Assembly: GCF_000224145.3 (NCBI RefSeq)
Contig: NC_020168.2
Location: 1,381,177-1,445,176, forward strand
Direction of reading: 5' to 3'
Length of the DNA stretch: 64,000 nucleotides
DNA from: Ciona intestinalis
Lineage: Eukaryota > Chordata > Ascidiacea > Phlebobranchia > Cionidae
The notes under the pieces are model-generated. The model was given only the letters and a program-made list of their open reading frames with translations, was not told the DNA's origin and ran no database searches. A program made the translations under genes and the position numbers. Every line of letters begins with the position of its first letter. Position 1 is the stretch's first letter. This document shows positions 58,301 to 64,000 of the stretch, one piece after another.

Positions 58301-60537
58301 AGCAAAAAAAGTGAGTTTCAAATCCTAATACAATTGTACATCTAAAACTGGTCGTTTCGTTTAATTGGTTTACGTACCAAAATTGTGCATACCTTTATCC
58401 GCTATGGCCATTGGAAAATCCTATAACTTGATGTATCTGTAAATTCTTTTCCCATGTTATCTTTATAGGTTTTTAATCACATGATGCCTGGCAATTTTCG
58501 TTGCTTCAATGCATGCGATTACATTCCATTAAGTACGGTGTCATACGGTTAAGTTGTTTGCATATATTTTACGTTGATCATTGATCAGCTTATCGATTTT
58601 GCTGTCAAGCCGACAAATTGTGTTGCACTTCCCAATACGCCCTAATATGCGTAGACCGCTATATATGTCAGCCATAAACGACCCATTTAGTCAATGTACC
58701 GTGCATATCATACTTGATTACAAAGATGCGCCAATTATATATTTAGATGGGAGAGATAGGATACTTTTCATTCTATCTTCTCGTCCCATTTGGTAGTAAA
58801 CAAAGAACATGCAAAGAATTATAAAACCACATCTTCATGACTCCATAGACCGTTGTTAATTATTTAAAATACGAAGATATTTGGATACTATGTGCTAAGG
58901 TGTCCCATCTTCCCCCACAATACTATATTCTGTGGTTTATAGTAGTTGCAATTTATTGAGATCTTTCTCTCACAGAGCCACCGTTCGAATACGAGTATAT
59001 AGCTGGGCACGAGGCCAGTGTTGGAGGCAACTCTCCCATGACGTTGTCACACAAATCAGGTGTTTATTTTACGATTCTAATGAATAGCGAAGTTTGACGT
59101 GCGAGTTAACGGAATATGTTTTTTGCGCAGACGATATTGAAGGCATTGAGACTATCGTAGGCCCAAGTCGTCCGATGTCGCCAGAGAGTCCAAATGCCGT
59201 CATGGAAAATCCGACACCGTCTTCATCGCAACCAAACGATCCAAGTAAAAACTTAATTTTTAAAATTATGTTGAAGTCGTCAAAGTTTAGAATTATCCAA
59301 ATTGCCATATACTTCTCGTAAAAAAATAAGCTTTGAAAGTTAATTTATTACATGTCTAATAAATAGACTGTGGCCCAATGGACATATAAATACTTCACTG
59401 TAACTGCATTTTAAGCAATCAAGTTATTTTTGTTAAACCTAAAAAATGCATTGCAAACATAATGATCACTGTTTGATCACAATGGTAGGCACTATAGGCG
59501 ACTTAATTAGATATATTTTCAACTAATCGATAGAATTCTATGAGTAGGGCTTTGTATTGAATATTAACAAATATTTTCTCATGATTACAATCGATCCCGG
59601 CGCTAGCCCTCTGTCGATCTCTTCCGAGTCGAGCAAAGCACGTATCTATATTTACCTTCGCCGTCGATCGCAGGTAAACGGCGCAAAAAAACGGTGAGAA
59701 GTGTATTTCGCATGGGATTGTTTCTGTCGAGGAAAAATAAGAGGAAACCTGCTCTTTCCCCGGATGCAGGACCAACTGATGAACCAACCTTTAATCCAGG
59801 TGTGTTCAAATGACGTCACACTGCTTTTACGTCATGTATCTTGTAATCGTTTGGAAAATGGACTATATATCTTGACATATTAATAATAATAATACAATAA
59901 AAACTGTTTTTGTCTCTTCGATTACAGAAACGAAGAATTAAAAATAATTTAAACGAAAGGACAGGATATAGCGACAAAACAACAGTTGTTAAAACACGCT
60001 TACAGTTAAAAACATATTTCATTTAGCTAAAAGAAAAGAAAATAAGCGTGGTCGCTACACTAGAACATTGTGAGAGTAACATTTATTCAAATTAGACACT
60101 TCACACACGTTATCGTACAAACACACACCAGTAATGATGTGAATACTAACTCATTATAAACACGATGTCCGGAAATTGATCATTTGTCAACGTGGAGTTA
60201 ACGCAGTTTCATTTCAGCTCCACGACGCCACCCAATGGTCCAACGTCGCCAATCACGTCTCGAAATGAACGAACCGATCGAAGATATTTTTTCAGATGTC
60301 AAATTTGAAACCATCGAAAAGATCGAAGAAAGTTCTTCCCCGAACGCCGAGTACGATTCTGACGTCATTGAAGATCCTGATGTAGTAGTGATGACGTCAT
60401 TGCTTGAAAAGCAAGCGAGTTTCCCTAGTGATGAAGCTGCAGGAAGGGATTTCGTTAAATTCGATGACGTCACCACCGATAACGTCACAACCCCTTCCTC
60501 CAATCAGGATCACGAGCATTGGGATGATCTGACGTAA
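43329..60537 (+). CDS. GARIN/FAM71-type RAB2-interacting protein, 12 exons, 675 aa
   Basis: GARIN (FAM71) proteins bind RAB2 at the Golgi; the mammalian ones are mostly testis-expressed. In-frame exons: 43329-43501, 43603-43645, 43714-43848, 44094-44280, 51400-51583, 54144-54626, 55460-55501, 57437-57573, 58976-59059, 59131-59244, 59674-59799 and 60218-60537. The RAB2-binding domain (about residues 70-215) is recognised by GEYSLFKKWTVLVEGDF, then IRRLVPLKYLRLFI, then DAFVAWRNVIGSLNP, in the order and spacing of the family. After it come a C-x2-CC-x2-C cluster (residues 240-247), serine-rich and acidic stretches, a proline-rich exon (416-461), a basic cluster KRRKK (about 529) and an acidic C-terminus ending HWDDLT. 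This C-terminal region is not recognised elsewhere. Intron 4 (7.1 kb) contains the whole tRNA-Val array on the opposite strand. If the exon 6 donor is not used, the frame ends at 54630. Confidence 0.82.
44351..44401 (-). pseudogene. tRNA-Val fragment (CAC)
   Basis: 5' half of a tRNA-Val with anticodon CAC. The T arm is deleted. It is the most proximal copy in the array. Confidence 0.8.
44547..44619 (-). tRNA. tRNA-Val(CAC)
   Basis: Full length. The 3' acceptor strand has one change (tttctgcc on +), and the T loop region reads GGTTCGTTCCC. No adjacent T run, so expression is doubtful. Confidence 0.7.
44689..44761 (-). tRNA. tRNA-Val(TAC)
   Basis: Full length, with one acceptor-stem mismatch in the 5' strand (GTTTTCG). 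B box intact. Confidence 0.75.
44832..44904 (-). tRNA. tRNA-Val(CAC), degenerate
   Basis: Full length but with several changes in the acceptor stem and T arm (gtatccacac on +). Possibly inactive. Confidence 0.55.
44972..45043 (-). tRNA. tRNA-Val(AAC)
   Basis: Anticodon AAC. One base is missing from the 5' acceptor strand; T run downstream. Confidence 0.7.
45113..45184 (-). tRNA. tRNA-Val body with anticodon ATC
   Basis: The valine body is retained, but the anticodon triplet reads ATC instead of AAC and one base is lost in the variable region. Decoding identity is unclear; may be a pseudogene. Confidence 0.55.
45252..45324 (-). tRNA. tRNA-Val(AAC)
   Basis: Nearly canonical, with one acceptor mismatch (GTCTCCG). 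Terminator T run present. Confidence 0.8.
45394..45466 (-). tRNA. tRNA-Val(AAC), diverged
   Basis: Full length with changes in the anticodon stem (catttagcttgtt on +). Likely weakened. Confidence 0.6.
45536..45590 (-). pseudogene. tRNA-Val(CAC), 5' end lost
   Basis: T arm and anticodon arm are present but diverged. The D arm and 5' acceptor strand are missing. Confidence 0.8.
45643..45715 (-). tRNA. tRNA-Val(CAC)
   Basis: All stems intact apart from one T-stem change (aaccgcgg on +). Confidence 0.82.
45789..45860 (-). tRNA. tRNA-Val(CAC), one-base deletion
   Basis: One G is missing from the T stem and the 5' terminal base is changed, giving 72 positions. Confidence 0.6.
45930..46002 (-). 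tRNA. tRNA-Val(AAC)
   Basis: Complete, with a changed first base pair (5' A) and one D-loop change; terminator run of eight T on the minus strand. Confidence 0.78.
46070..46142 (-). tRNA. tRNA-Val(TAC)
   Basis: Complete. Small changes in the variable loop and anticodon stem. Confidence 0.78.
46211..46283 (-). tRNA. tRNA-Val(AAC)
   Basis: Complete. Changes in the T arm (gggatcgaaccaagg on +) and the anticodon stem. Confidence 0.7.
46356..46428 (-). tRNA. tRNA-Val(TAC)
   Basis: Matches the array consensus at all stems and both internal promoter boxes; TTTT lies just downstream. Confidence 0.9.
46498..46570 (-). tRNA. tRNA-Val(TAC)
   Basis: Complete. The anticodon stem base differs from the other TAC copies (gtaagg on +), as if TAC had been placed on an AAC/CAC-type stem. 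Confidence 0.78.
46640..46712 (-). tRNA. tRNA-Val(CAC)
   Basis: Complete, with one anticodon-stem mismatch (ggcaaacg on +). The same change is found in the copies at 47801 and 48323. Confidence 0.8.
46783..46844 (-). pseudogene. tRNA-Val(AAC), T arm deleted
   Basis: About 11 bases of T arm and variable loop are missing (cccggccccaaacggcgtgt on +). The copy at 48465 carries the same deletion. Confidence 0.88.
46912..46984 (-). tRNA. tRNA-Val(TAC)
   Basis: Complete. T-loop change (gggcttgaacc on +) and one D-arm change. Confidence 0.75.
47052..47124 (-). tRNA. tRNA-Val(TAC)
   Basis: Complete, with one variable-region change. It is followed upstream by an unusually short spacer of about 25 bp. 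Confidence 0.82.
47149..47221 (-). tRNA. tRNA-Val(AAC)
   Basis: Complete. Two changes next to the T stem and anticodon stem. Confidence 0.78.
47289..47361 (-). tRNA. tRNA-Val(TAC)
   Basis: Consensus copy, with all stems intact and a terminator run present. Confidence 0.9.
47426..47490 (-). pseudogene. tRNA-Val(AAC), T arm deleted
   Basis: Eight bases of the T arm are lost (gtttccgcgcggcgggtacc on +). The copy at 49153 shares the deletion. Confidence 0.88.
47560..47631 (-). tRNA. tRNA-Val(AAC), one-base deletion
   Basis: One base is missing in the D arm/A box (accacacactacgg on +). Otherwise intact. Confidence 0.65.
47700..47738 (-). tRNA. tRNA-Val, cut by assembly gap
   Basis: The 3' acceptor strand, T arm and part of the anticodon arm are visible. 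The anticodon lies in the gap. Confidence 0.7.
47739..47788. other. Assembly gap, 50 N
   Basis: Gap within the tRNA array. It removes the 5' part of one copy and its spacer. Confidence 1.
47801..47873 (-). tRNA. tRNA-Val(CAC)
   Basis: Complete, with the ggcaaacg anticodon-stem variant and a changed variable loop (ggggatcattc on +). Confidence 0.75.
47943..48015 (-). tRNA. tRNA-Val(CAC)
   Basis: Complete, with one acceptor mismatch and two T-stem changes. Confidence 0.7.
48085..48157 (-). tRNA. tRNA-Val(TAC)
   Basis: Complete, with T-stem and anticodon-stem changes. A short spacer of about 25 bp lies upstream, like that of the copy at 47052. Confidence 0.7.
48182..48254 (-). tRNA. tRNA-Val(CAC)
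   Basis: Complete. Acceptor (gttcccgcc on +), T-stem and D-arm changes. Confidence 0.65.
48323..48395 (-). tRNA. tRNA-Val(CAC)
   Basis: Complete, with the ggcaaacg variant. Paralogous to the copy at 46640 in the duplicated block. Confidence 0.75.
48465..48526 (-). pseudogene. tRNA-Val(AAC), T arm deleted
   Basis: Identical deletion to 46783, so it is its duplicate. Confidence 0.88.
48594..48666 (-). tRNA. tRNA-Val(AAC), consensus copy
   Basis: Perfect 7-bp acceptor stem, intact D, anticodon and T arms, A discriminator and downstream T run. One of the best candidates for an active gene. Confidence 0.93.
48734..48806 (-). tRNA. tRNA-Val(TAC), consensus copy
   Basis: All stems intact, with a T run downstream. 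Confidence 0.92.
48876..48948 (-). tRNA. tRNA-Val(AAC)
   Basis: Complete, with one T-stem change. Long terminator run. Confidence 0.87.
49016..49088 (-). tRNA. tRNA-Val(TAC), consensus copy
   Basis: All stems intact. Paralogous to 47289. Confidence 0.92.
49153..49217 (-). pseudogene. tRNA-Val(AAC), T arm deleted
   Basis: Same deletion as 47426. Confidence 0.88.
49287..49359 (-). tRNA. tRNA-Val(AAC), consensus copy
   Basis: Perfect acceptor stem and arms. Paralogous to 47560 but without its deletion. Confidence 0.92.
49428..49505 (-). pseudogene. tRNA-Val(AAC) with D-arm insertion
   Basis: About five extra bases lie in the A box/D arm (cactaccactacctacgg on +), plus T-arm changes. Confidence 0.75.
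49575..49647 (-). tRNA. tRNA-Val body with anticodon GAT
   Basis: Full length. The triplet at the anticodon position reads GAT, an isoleucine anticodon, with a changed flanking base. One acceptor mismatch. May be inactive. Confidence 0.6.
49716..49788 (-). tRNA. tRNA-Val(AAC)
   Basis: Complete, with one T-stem change and a D-loop change (cgtattaacc on +). Confidence 0.8.
49858..49929 (-). tRNA. tRNA-Val(AAC), one-base deletion
   Basis: A one-base loss in the D arm like that at 47560, plus T-stem and D-loop changes. Confidence 0.6.
49998..50070 (-). tRNA. tRNA-Val(CAC), consensus copy
   Basis: All stems and internal boxes intact. The best CAC copy. Confidence 0.92.
50142..50214 (-). tRNA. 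tRNA-Val body with anticodon CAT
   Basis: Full-length body. The anticodon reads CAT (methionine) through one change from CAC. The 3' acceptor end base also differs (ctttccgc on +). Confidence 0.65.
50284..50356 (-). tRNA. tRNA-Val(AAC)
   Basis: Complete, with one acceptor mismatch and one T-stem change. The last full copy before the 500-N gap. Confidence 0.8.
50434..50933. other. Assembly gap, 500 N
   Basis: A round-number gap at the distal end of the tRNA array. More tRNA copies may be hidden here. Confidence 1.
50934..51151 (+). mobile_element. MITE-2, left part lost in gap
   Basis: Contains ttgtgcggatcgctaaataa, ggtgtcaattaataaa and ctaattcgtggtattaccc, and ends tcctatcttcccccattgta. 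Confidence 0.75.
51159..51233 (-). pseudogene. tRNA-Val(AAC), diverged outlier copy
   Basis: Beyond the MITE-2 copy. It has a two-base insertion in the 5' acceptor region (ctatacgg on +) and a changed 3' end. Confidence 0.75.
51253..51278 (-). pseudogene. tRNA-Val T-arm fragment
   Basis: About 25 bases around gaaccaggcgacctttcgc remain. It marks the distal edge of the array. Confidence 0.6.
51643..52022 (+). mobile_element. Full-length MITE-2, about 380 bp
   Basis: Long terminal inverted repeats: the left end (tggactggggaagacaatac, then ccacgaattagtata) is the inverse of the right end (ctaattcgtggt-like sequence, then cttcccccactgta). The interior matches other MITE-2 copies. Lies in GARIN-like intron 5. 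Confidence 0.8.
52023..53907 (+). other. Intron 5 of the GARIN-like gene, no feature
   Basis: About 1.9 kb with only short open frames. No repeat or RNA gene recognised. Confidence 0.5.
53908..54106 (-). mobile_element. MITE-1 copy
   Basis: Begins tagtagtgggaaaagacagg and ends tcccatttcgccccactcca, with a reverse-order core. Confidence 0.87.
55226..55419 (-). mobile_element. MITE-1 copy
   Basis: Begins tagtaatgtaggggaagatg and ends tcccattttcttccgtccta. Lies in the intron before the 42-nt exon 7 of the GARIN-like gene. Confidence 0.87.
55502..57436 (+). other. Intron 7 of the GARIN-like gene
   Basis: About 1.9 kb. It contains one MITE-1; otherwise no feature is supported. 56480-57020 is relatively G/C-rich but has no convincing exon. 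Confidence 0.5.
56028..56214 (-). mobile_element. MITE-1 copy
   Basis: Begins tgggtgggggaagacgggac and ends tcccatttcccccaccctac, with the core aacaattaacaacggtctat. Confidence 0.88.
57662..57856 (+). mobile_element. MITE-1 copy
   Basis: Begins taatgtagattagggaagac and ends tcccgtcttctcccaaccta, with forward core. Lies in GARIN-like intron 8. Confidence 0.85.
58079..58243 (+). mobile_element. MITE-1, right end truncated
   Basis: Begins tagtagggtgggggagatat, with the core in forward order, and stops after atattatgtgcta without the right terminus. Confidence 0.8.
58742..58925 (+). mobile_element. MITE-1 copy
   Basis: Left end partly degraded (tagatgggagagataggata). The right end tcccatcttcccccacaata is intact. 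Confidence 0.83.
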
Positions 60538-61877
60538 CAATACAAGCACTGTGACGCAACGATTAGAAACTGTCCGATGTCTTTGTGTGAAATATATTTT
60601 ATGATTTATGTTTTATCCCAAATTTGAAATATGATGTCTTTTATAACAAACGTTGGCATTGTAGACAATTAGTAGAATTCAGATATAAAAGTGTTGTATA
60701 AAATATTGAACTTTTGCATTTGTTTGGTTCTCACGTTAATTCGATCATATAATATAACTGATATAACTATGAACTAAATTCTCTGTACATTGACTTTTTT
60801 TCTTAAATGCTCGTGTCTGAATGCACCTTCCTAAACAAATCCCATCGCTTATATTCGTATACTTTAAATTGTTTGACTCGGCTAACTTGGCCTCAAACCC
60901 ACGCTTGGTAGATTTCCGAGCTTTACAGCTCGTGAGGCCGAACGTCGCAAGCTTGTGCACGCTCTTGAAAGAGTTGGCCCACAGCAGCTTCCCATATTAA
61001 ACACAATGCAGGAATTCCGACTCGTGATACCGAGAATCGTTATGTGTTGTGACTTACTCACGTTGTGAACATGCAACGATGTGTAACGGTTGGCCGAATG
61101 AATTAAAACGTCTCGGTTTAACCTGTAAACCATCATCAGGCGCTTGGCAAGCAGTTTATAATCGAAGCTCACAGCAATTTCCACTTCGAATTAATGTTTT
61201 GTTTACTCAGAACAATATCATGACAAGAGCTTTGGTATTCTGTCATTTTGCGAAAGTGTTCATCCTAGGCAGTGGCGATTATGCACGGGTTTTATTGGCG
61301 TGGTTTCATGGGTGCGTAGAATTAGGAGCAAATAAGAACGTTTTGCATACAACGTGATATGGCATAGGTTTTAAAGAAGTCAGGCCTAAACAGTTTGAAT
61401 TGTTTTATAGCTTGCTTCATGACAGTAGAGCGTGAGCGGACTAGGCGTTTAACAAGATTTTCGTAGAAACACAATAGTGAGGATAAATTCGTGTTTTAGA
61501 ATGTTAGAATTTACAAAAAAGAATATCAGTTATGAGGTTTTATCTGCCGAAAATCGAGGAAACTTGCTTCGTACAGAAGACAACGTTGCGAGCACGATAA
61601 CGACACAGGTGGCCTCGAGATACCAACACGGAGTTACAGTTATCTCCGGTTGTTATCGTGTTCTAGCGCGCCTTTAGCCATTAAAGTAAAGAACAAACAA
61701 GCGGTATCATTTTTTATCTGGCTCGAAAAGCGCTGGATCTTCACTTGTATAAAAAGGCGGCTCGAATAGGTGCAAAATCATTTAAGTTTTTGACACACCT
61801 ACGGTGCACAAGGTTCTAAGTTATTTAAGTTTCTCAAAAGTGAAACCTAAGTTCGTTACTATTTAAGCCATATTGTG
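60538..61877. other. Spacer and promoter region upstream of the T-box gene
   Basis: Short open frames without recognisable content. It holds the 3' end of the GARIN-like gene and the T-box promoter. Confidence 0.55.
61748..61757 (+). promoter_or_regulatory. TATA box of the T-box gene
   Basis: TATAAAAAGG lies 121-130 bp before the ATG. It would place the transcription start near 61780 with a leader of about 100 bp. Confidence 0.6.
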
Positions 61878-64000
61878 ATGGCTTTTTCGGAAGTCCAGTA
61901 TCCCGCACAGCACTGTGCTGTCGGCGGGCAACAGTTTCAGGGAAGTCTTCAATATTTTGGCTCAATGGCCCCGAACTATGCGGGGATGAGTCAGCAGCAC
62001 AAGCAATGGCCGACCAACCAAGATTTCAACGCGAACGAAAATTACCAATCTCACAACTTCATGCAACAGATTCAACCTCGGCCTTCGCCAAATGGCCAAA
62101 ACCAGATGTGGAACGCCAACCAGCGGTGTGATGCTAACGTGTACAACCCACACCATTTGGCGCCAATGATCAATAATGCATCTTACCCGCAACAGCACGG
62201 GTTTAACCGACAGAGGGTAAACAGCGCTGCTAGCGATGGGTGTCCTACTCCTCAGCCCAACCACTGGATGGCAGCACAGCAAAGCCCCACGATGTGGTCA
62301 CCATCTGGAATGAGTGATCCGTCCAGATCTCGCCAGCCAAGGTAAGCATAGTAATACGATTTTTTGTTTGTAACAACTCGTTTGAAGATCTATAAAGCAT
62401 AGAACTAACATTAGCTTGTTTCAGTTTTATAAATTGGAACCAAAAGTCCCATTTTTTTTACTAACGTTAGTTTCCTGTTTCACAGTCTCAGCGATGGCGG
62501 CCAACTTACTCCGGACAACTTTTATCAAACACAAAACCATCAATACCAGATAAACCAGCAGCAGAGGAGTAACCATCCGTATCAACCAAACTATCATGTT
62601 GGTCCTCCTGGTGTGAGTGGTTCATATATGAGGACGCTCTCACCAACTTCTTCCAACCCCAACTCGCCCCCATTACTTCCAATGCTGACGTCACACTCGA
62701 TGCAACCGAATCCGATTATGATGTCACACAGGCAACCATCACAGCCAGTGAACGTGAGTGATATGTCGTACCCAAAAATTCACTCAGAACGTTTAACAGA
62801 ATCGTGTAGTGTAGTCTAATCGCAAACTAGCTCTTAAGCGATTATTTGGTGATGTTTTTTTATTGTAACAACATCTATTTAGAATCAAATCCAAACACCC
62901 ATTGGTCCATCGACATCAAAAGTTAGTGGGAGCGACTGGGAATTGGAATGCATGGGAGTTAAAATCAAACTGGCAAGCGCAGAATTATGGAAACACTTTG
63001 AGAATGTCACAACTGAAATGGTGATCAGTAAACATGGCAGGTGTGTATGGTATGCTGAAACCAGACGTGGCTTTCTAAGACCAGAACTTCCTTAATTACA
63101 AGTTAGTTTAATGACCAAAGCAATTAGTTACAGTCAAATTTTTATTAAGACTATATTTCATCTAACGGTTCTCAAAATACTTATTAATCTCCTGAATCTT
63201 GGTTCGGTGGGTTTTAGTTTAATTTAATCCCTGCGATGTATATGAACAGTTATGCTTAATGTTTGCACTTAACTTGTTTCGACAGGCCATAATTTTAATT
63301 TAAATAATTTTTAATTTTGAAAGTAAATTTAAATTAATTTTATTTTTAGGAGAATGTTTCCGGTTCTGGAATATGACGTCAGCGGTTTGAATCCAGGAAA
63401 ACTTTATAACTTCTTTGTTGATTTTGTTCTGGCTAACGACTACGTATGGAAATACATGTAAGTTATACCTATCTCGTGATGTTTGAAGGTTAATTATAAA
63501 ATACTATTCTGAAGTTGTAGTTTATAAATAATGTTTCTTTCAGGGACCAGAAATGGCAAGCTACCGGTTTAGCTTCAGCTGAGGAACCAGGATTCCACCC
63601 TGGTCAACGTGTTTACATTCACCACGAATCCCCAGCACTTGGCGACTTCTGGAACAAAAAGGGAGCTGGGTTTGGGAAGATGAAACTGAGCAATCATCTT
63701 CACGATGAAAAGGAAAAGGTAAGATTTTGGGAAAAAAAAAAAGATTTAAAAAATAGGGCGATTTTATTATTTTTCCTCAGAACTCAGTTCCCCAGAACTA
63801 AAGTCTTGTATATATAAAATTTTGAAACCGATTTTTTTTTTCAGATAATCACACTCCGAACATTACACAAATACCAACCTCGCCTTCACATCGTTGAAGT
63901 GGATCACAGGAACCCAACTTTACAATCCAATCTTCGAACTTTCGTTCTTCCTAAAACAACCTTTATGACTGTTACACTTTATCATGATACAGATGTAAGT
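61878..64000 (+). CDS. T-box transcription factor, incomplete at the window edge
   Basis: A DNA-binding developmental regulator acting in the nucleus. In-frame exons: 61878-62341, 62486-62753, 62883-63040, 63350-63457, 63544-63718 and 63845-63994, followed by a GTAAGT donor, so the gene continues beyond the window. The first 265 residues are rich in Q, N, P and S, as in many activators. The T-box starts near residue 268: IKLASAELWKHF, TEMVISKHGRRMFPV, VSGLNPGKLYNFFVDFVLAN, QKWQATG, VYIHHESPALGDFW, GKMKLSNH, LHKYQPRLHIVEV. The last visible strand reads MTVTLYHDTD where most T-box proteins have a VTAYQN motif. YNFFVDFVLAN and LHKYQPRLHIVEV are closest to the Tbr/Eomes/T-bet and Brachyury groups, but I cannot fix the subfamily. 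Confidence 0.94.
63350..63718 (+). other. Two exons encoding the central T-box
   Basis: Exons 63350-63457 and 63544-63718 encode the middle of the DNA-binding domain, separated by an 86-bp intron. Reading phase 2 continues across both junctions, which supports the gene model. The remaining introns of this gene are short and empty. Confidence 0.85.

Noticed and set aside
61049-61357. 102-codon open frame upstream of the T-box gene
   Set aside because: No recognisable motif or splice context; overlapping minus-strand frame of equal length. Probably chance.

Overview
The window is nuclear DNA from a chordate. It is AT-rich, has many short GT-AG introns, and its genes are metazoan. Small palindromic transposons are scattered through introns and spacers. 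Taken together this suggests an ascidian tunicate, most likely Ciona or a relative; that is an inference, since no species-specific sequence was compared. Three assembly gaps occur, at 36142-36191, 47739-47788 and 50434-50933.

Layout of coding genes, with exons joined by reading phase. (1) 1922-7002 (+) encodes a septin of the SEPT3/9 group. (2) 9624-10905 (+) encodes a small Shisa-like cysteine-rich single-pass membrane protein. (3) 14990-17955 (+) encodes a GDF8/GDF11 (myostatin)-type TGF-beta ligand. (4) 26560-39541 (+) encodes the autophagy scramblase ATG9 in about 19 exons, the last holding one codon plus the stop. (5) 41020-43133 (-) encodes an unrecognised 270-residue protein. It has a basic, cysteine-rich N-terminus and two helices matching the PKA-RII docking pattern, so a membrane AKAP is possible. 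(6) 43329-60537 (+) encodes a GARIN/FAM71-type RAB2-interacting protein in 12 exons, arranged head to head with gene 5. (7) 61878 to the window edge (+) encodes a T-box transcription factor, incomplete at its 3' end.

The most striking region is 44351-51278, which is the fourth intron of the GARIN-like gene. It holds about 46 tRNA-Val genes and fragments, all on the minus strand and so antisense to the host gene, with a period of about 140 bp. The three valine isoacceptors AAC, CAC and TAC are interleaved. A few copies carry non-valine anticodons (ATC, GAT, CAT). Part of the array is itself duplicated.

The rest is spacer and intron with mobile elements. MITE-1 is a 195-bp family with about 18 copies. 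MITE-2 is a related family with longer terminal inverted repeats. Two elements have 8-bp target duplications of hAT type. There is also a SINE-like family ending in CATT repeats, a 250-bp foldback element, minisatellites and TA microsatellites. The long spacers 10906-14989 and 17956-26559 hold no gene I can support.

The genes do not form a pathway. They are ordinary neighbours in a compact genome. The one likely functional pairing is the divergent AKAP-like/GARIN-like pair, whose start codons lie 195 bp apart.
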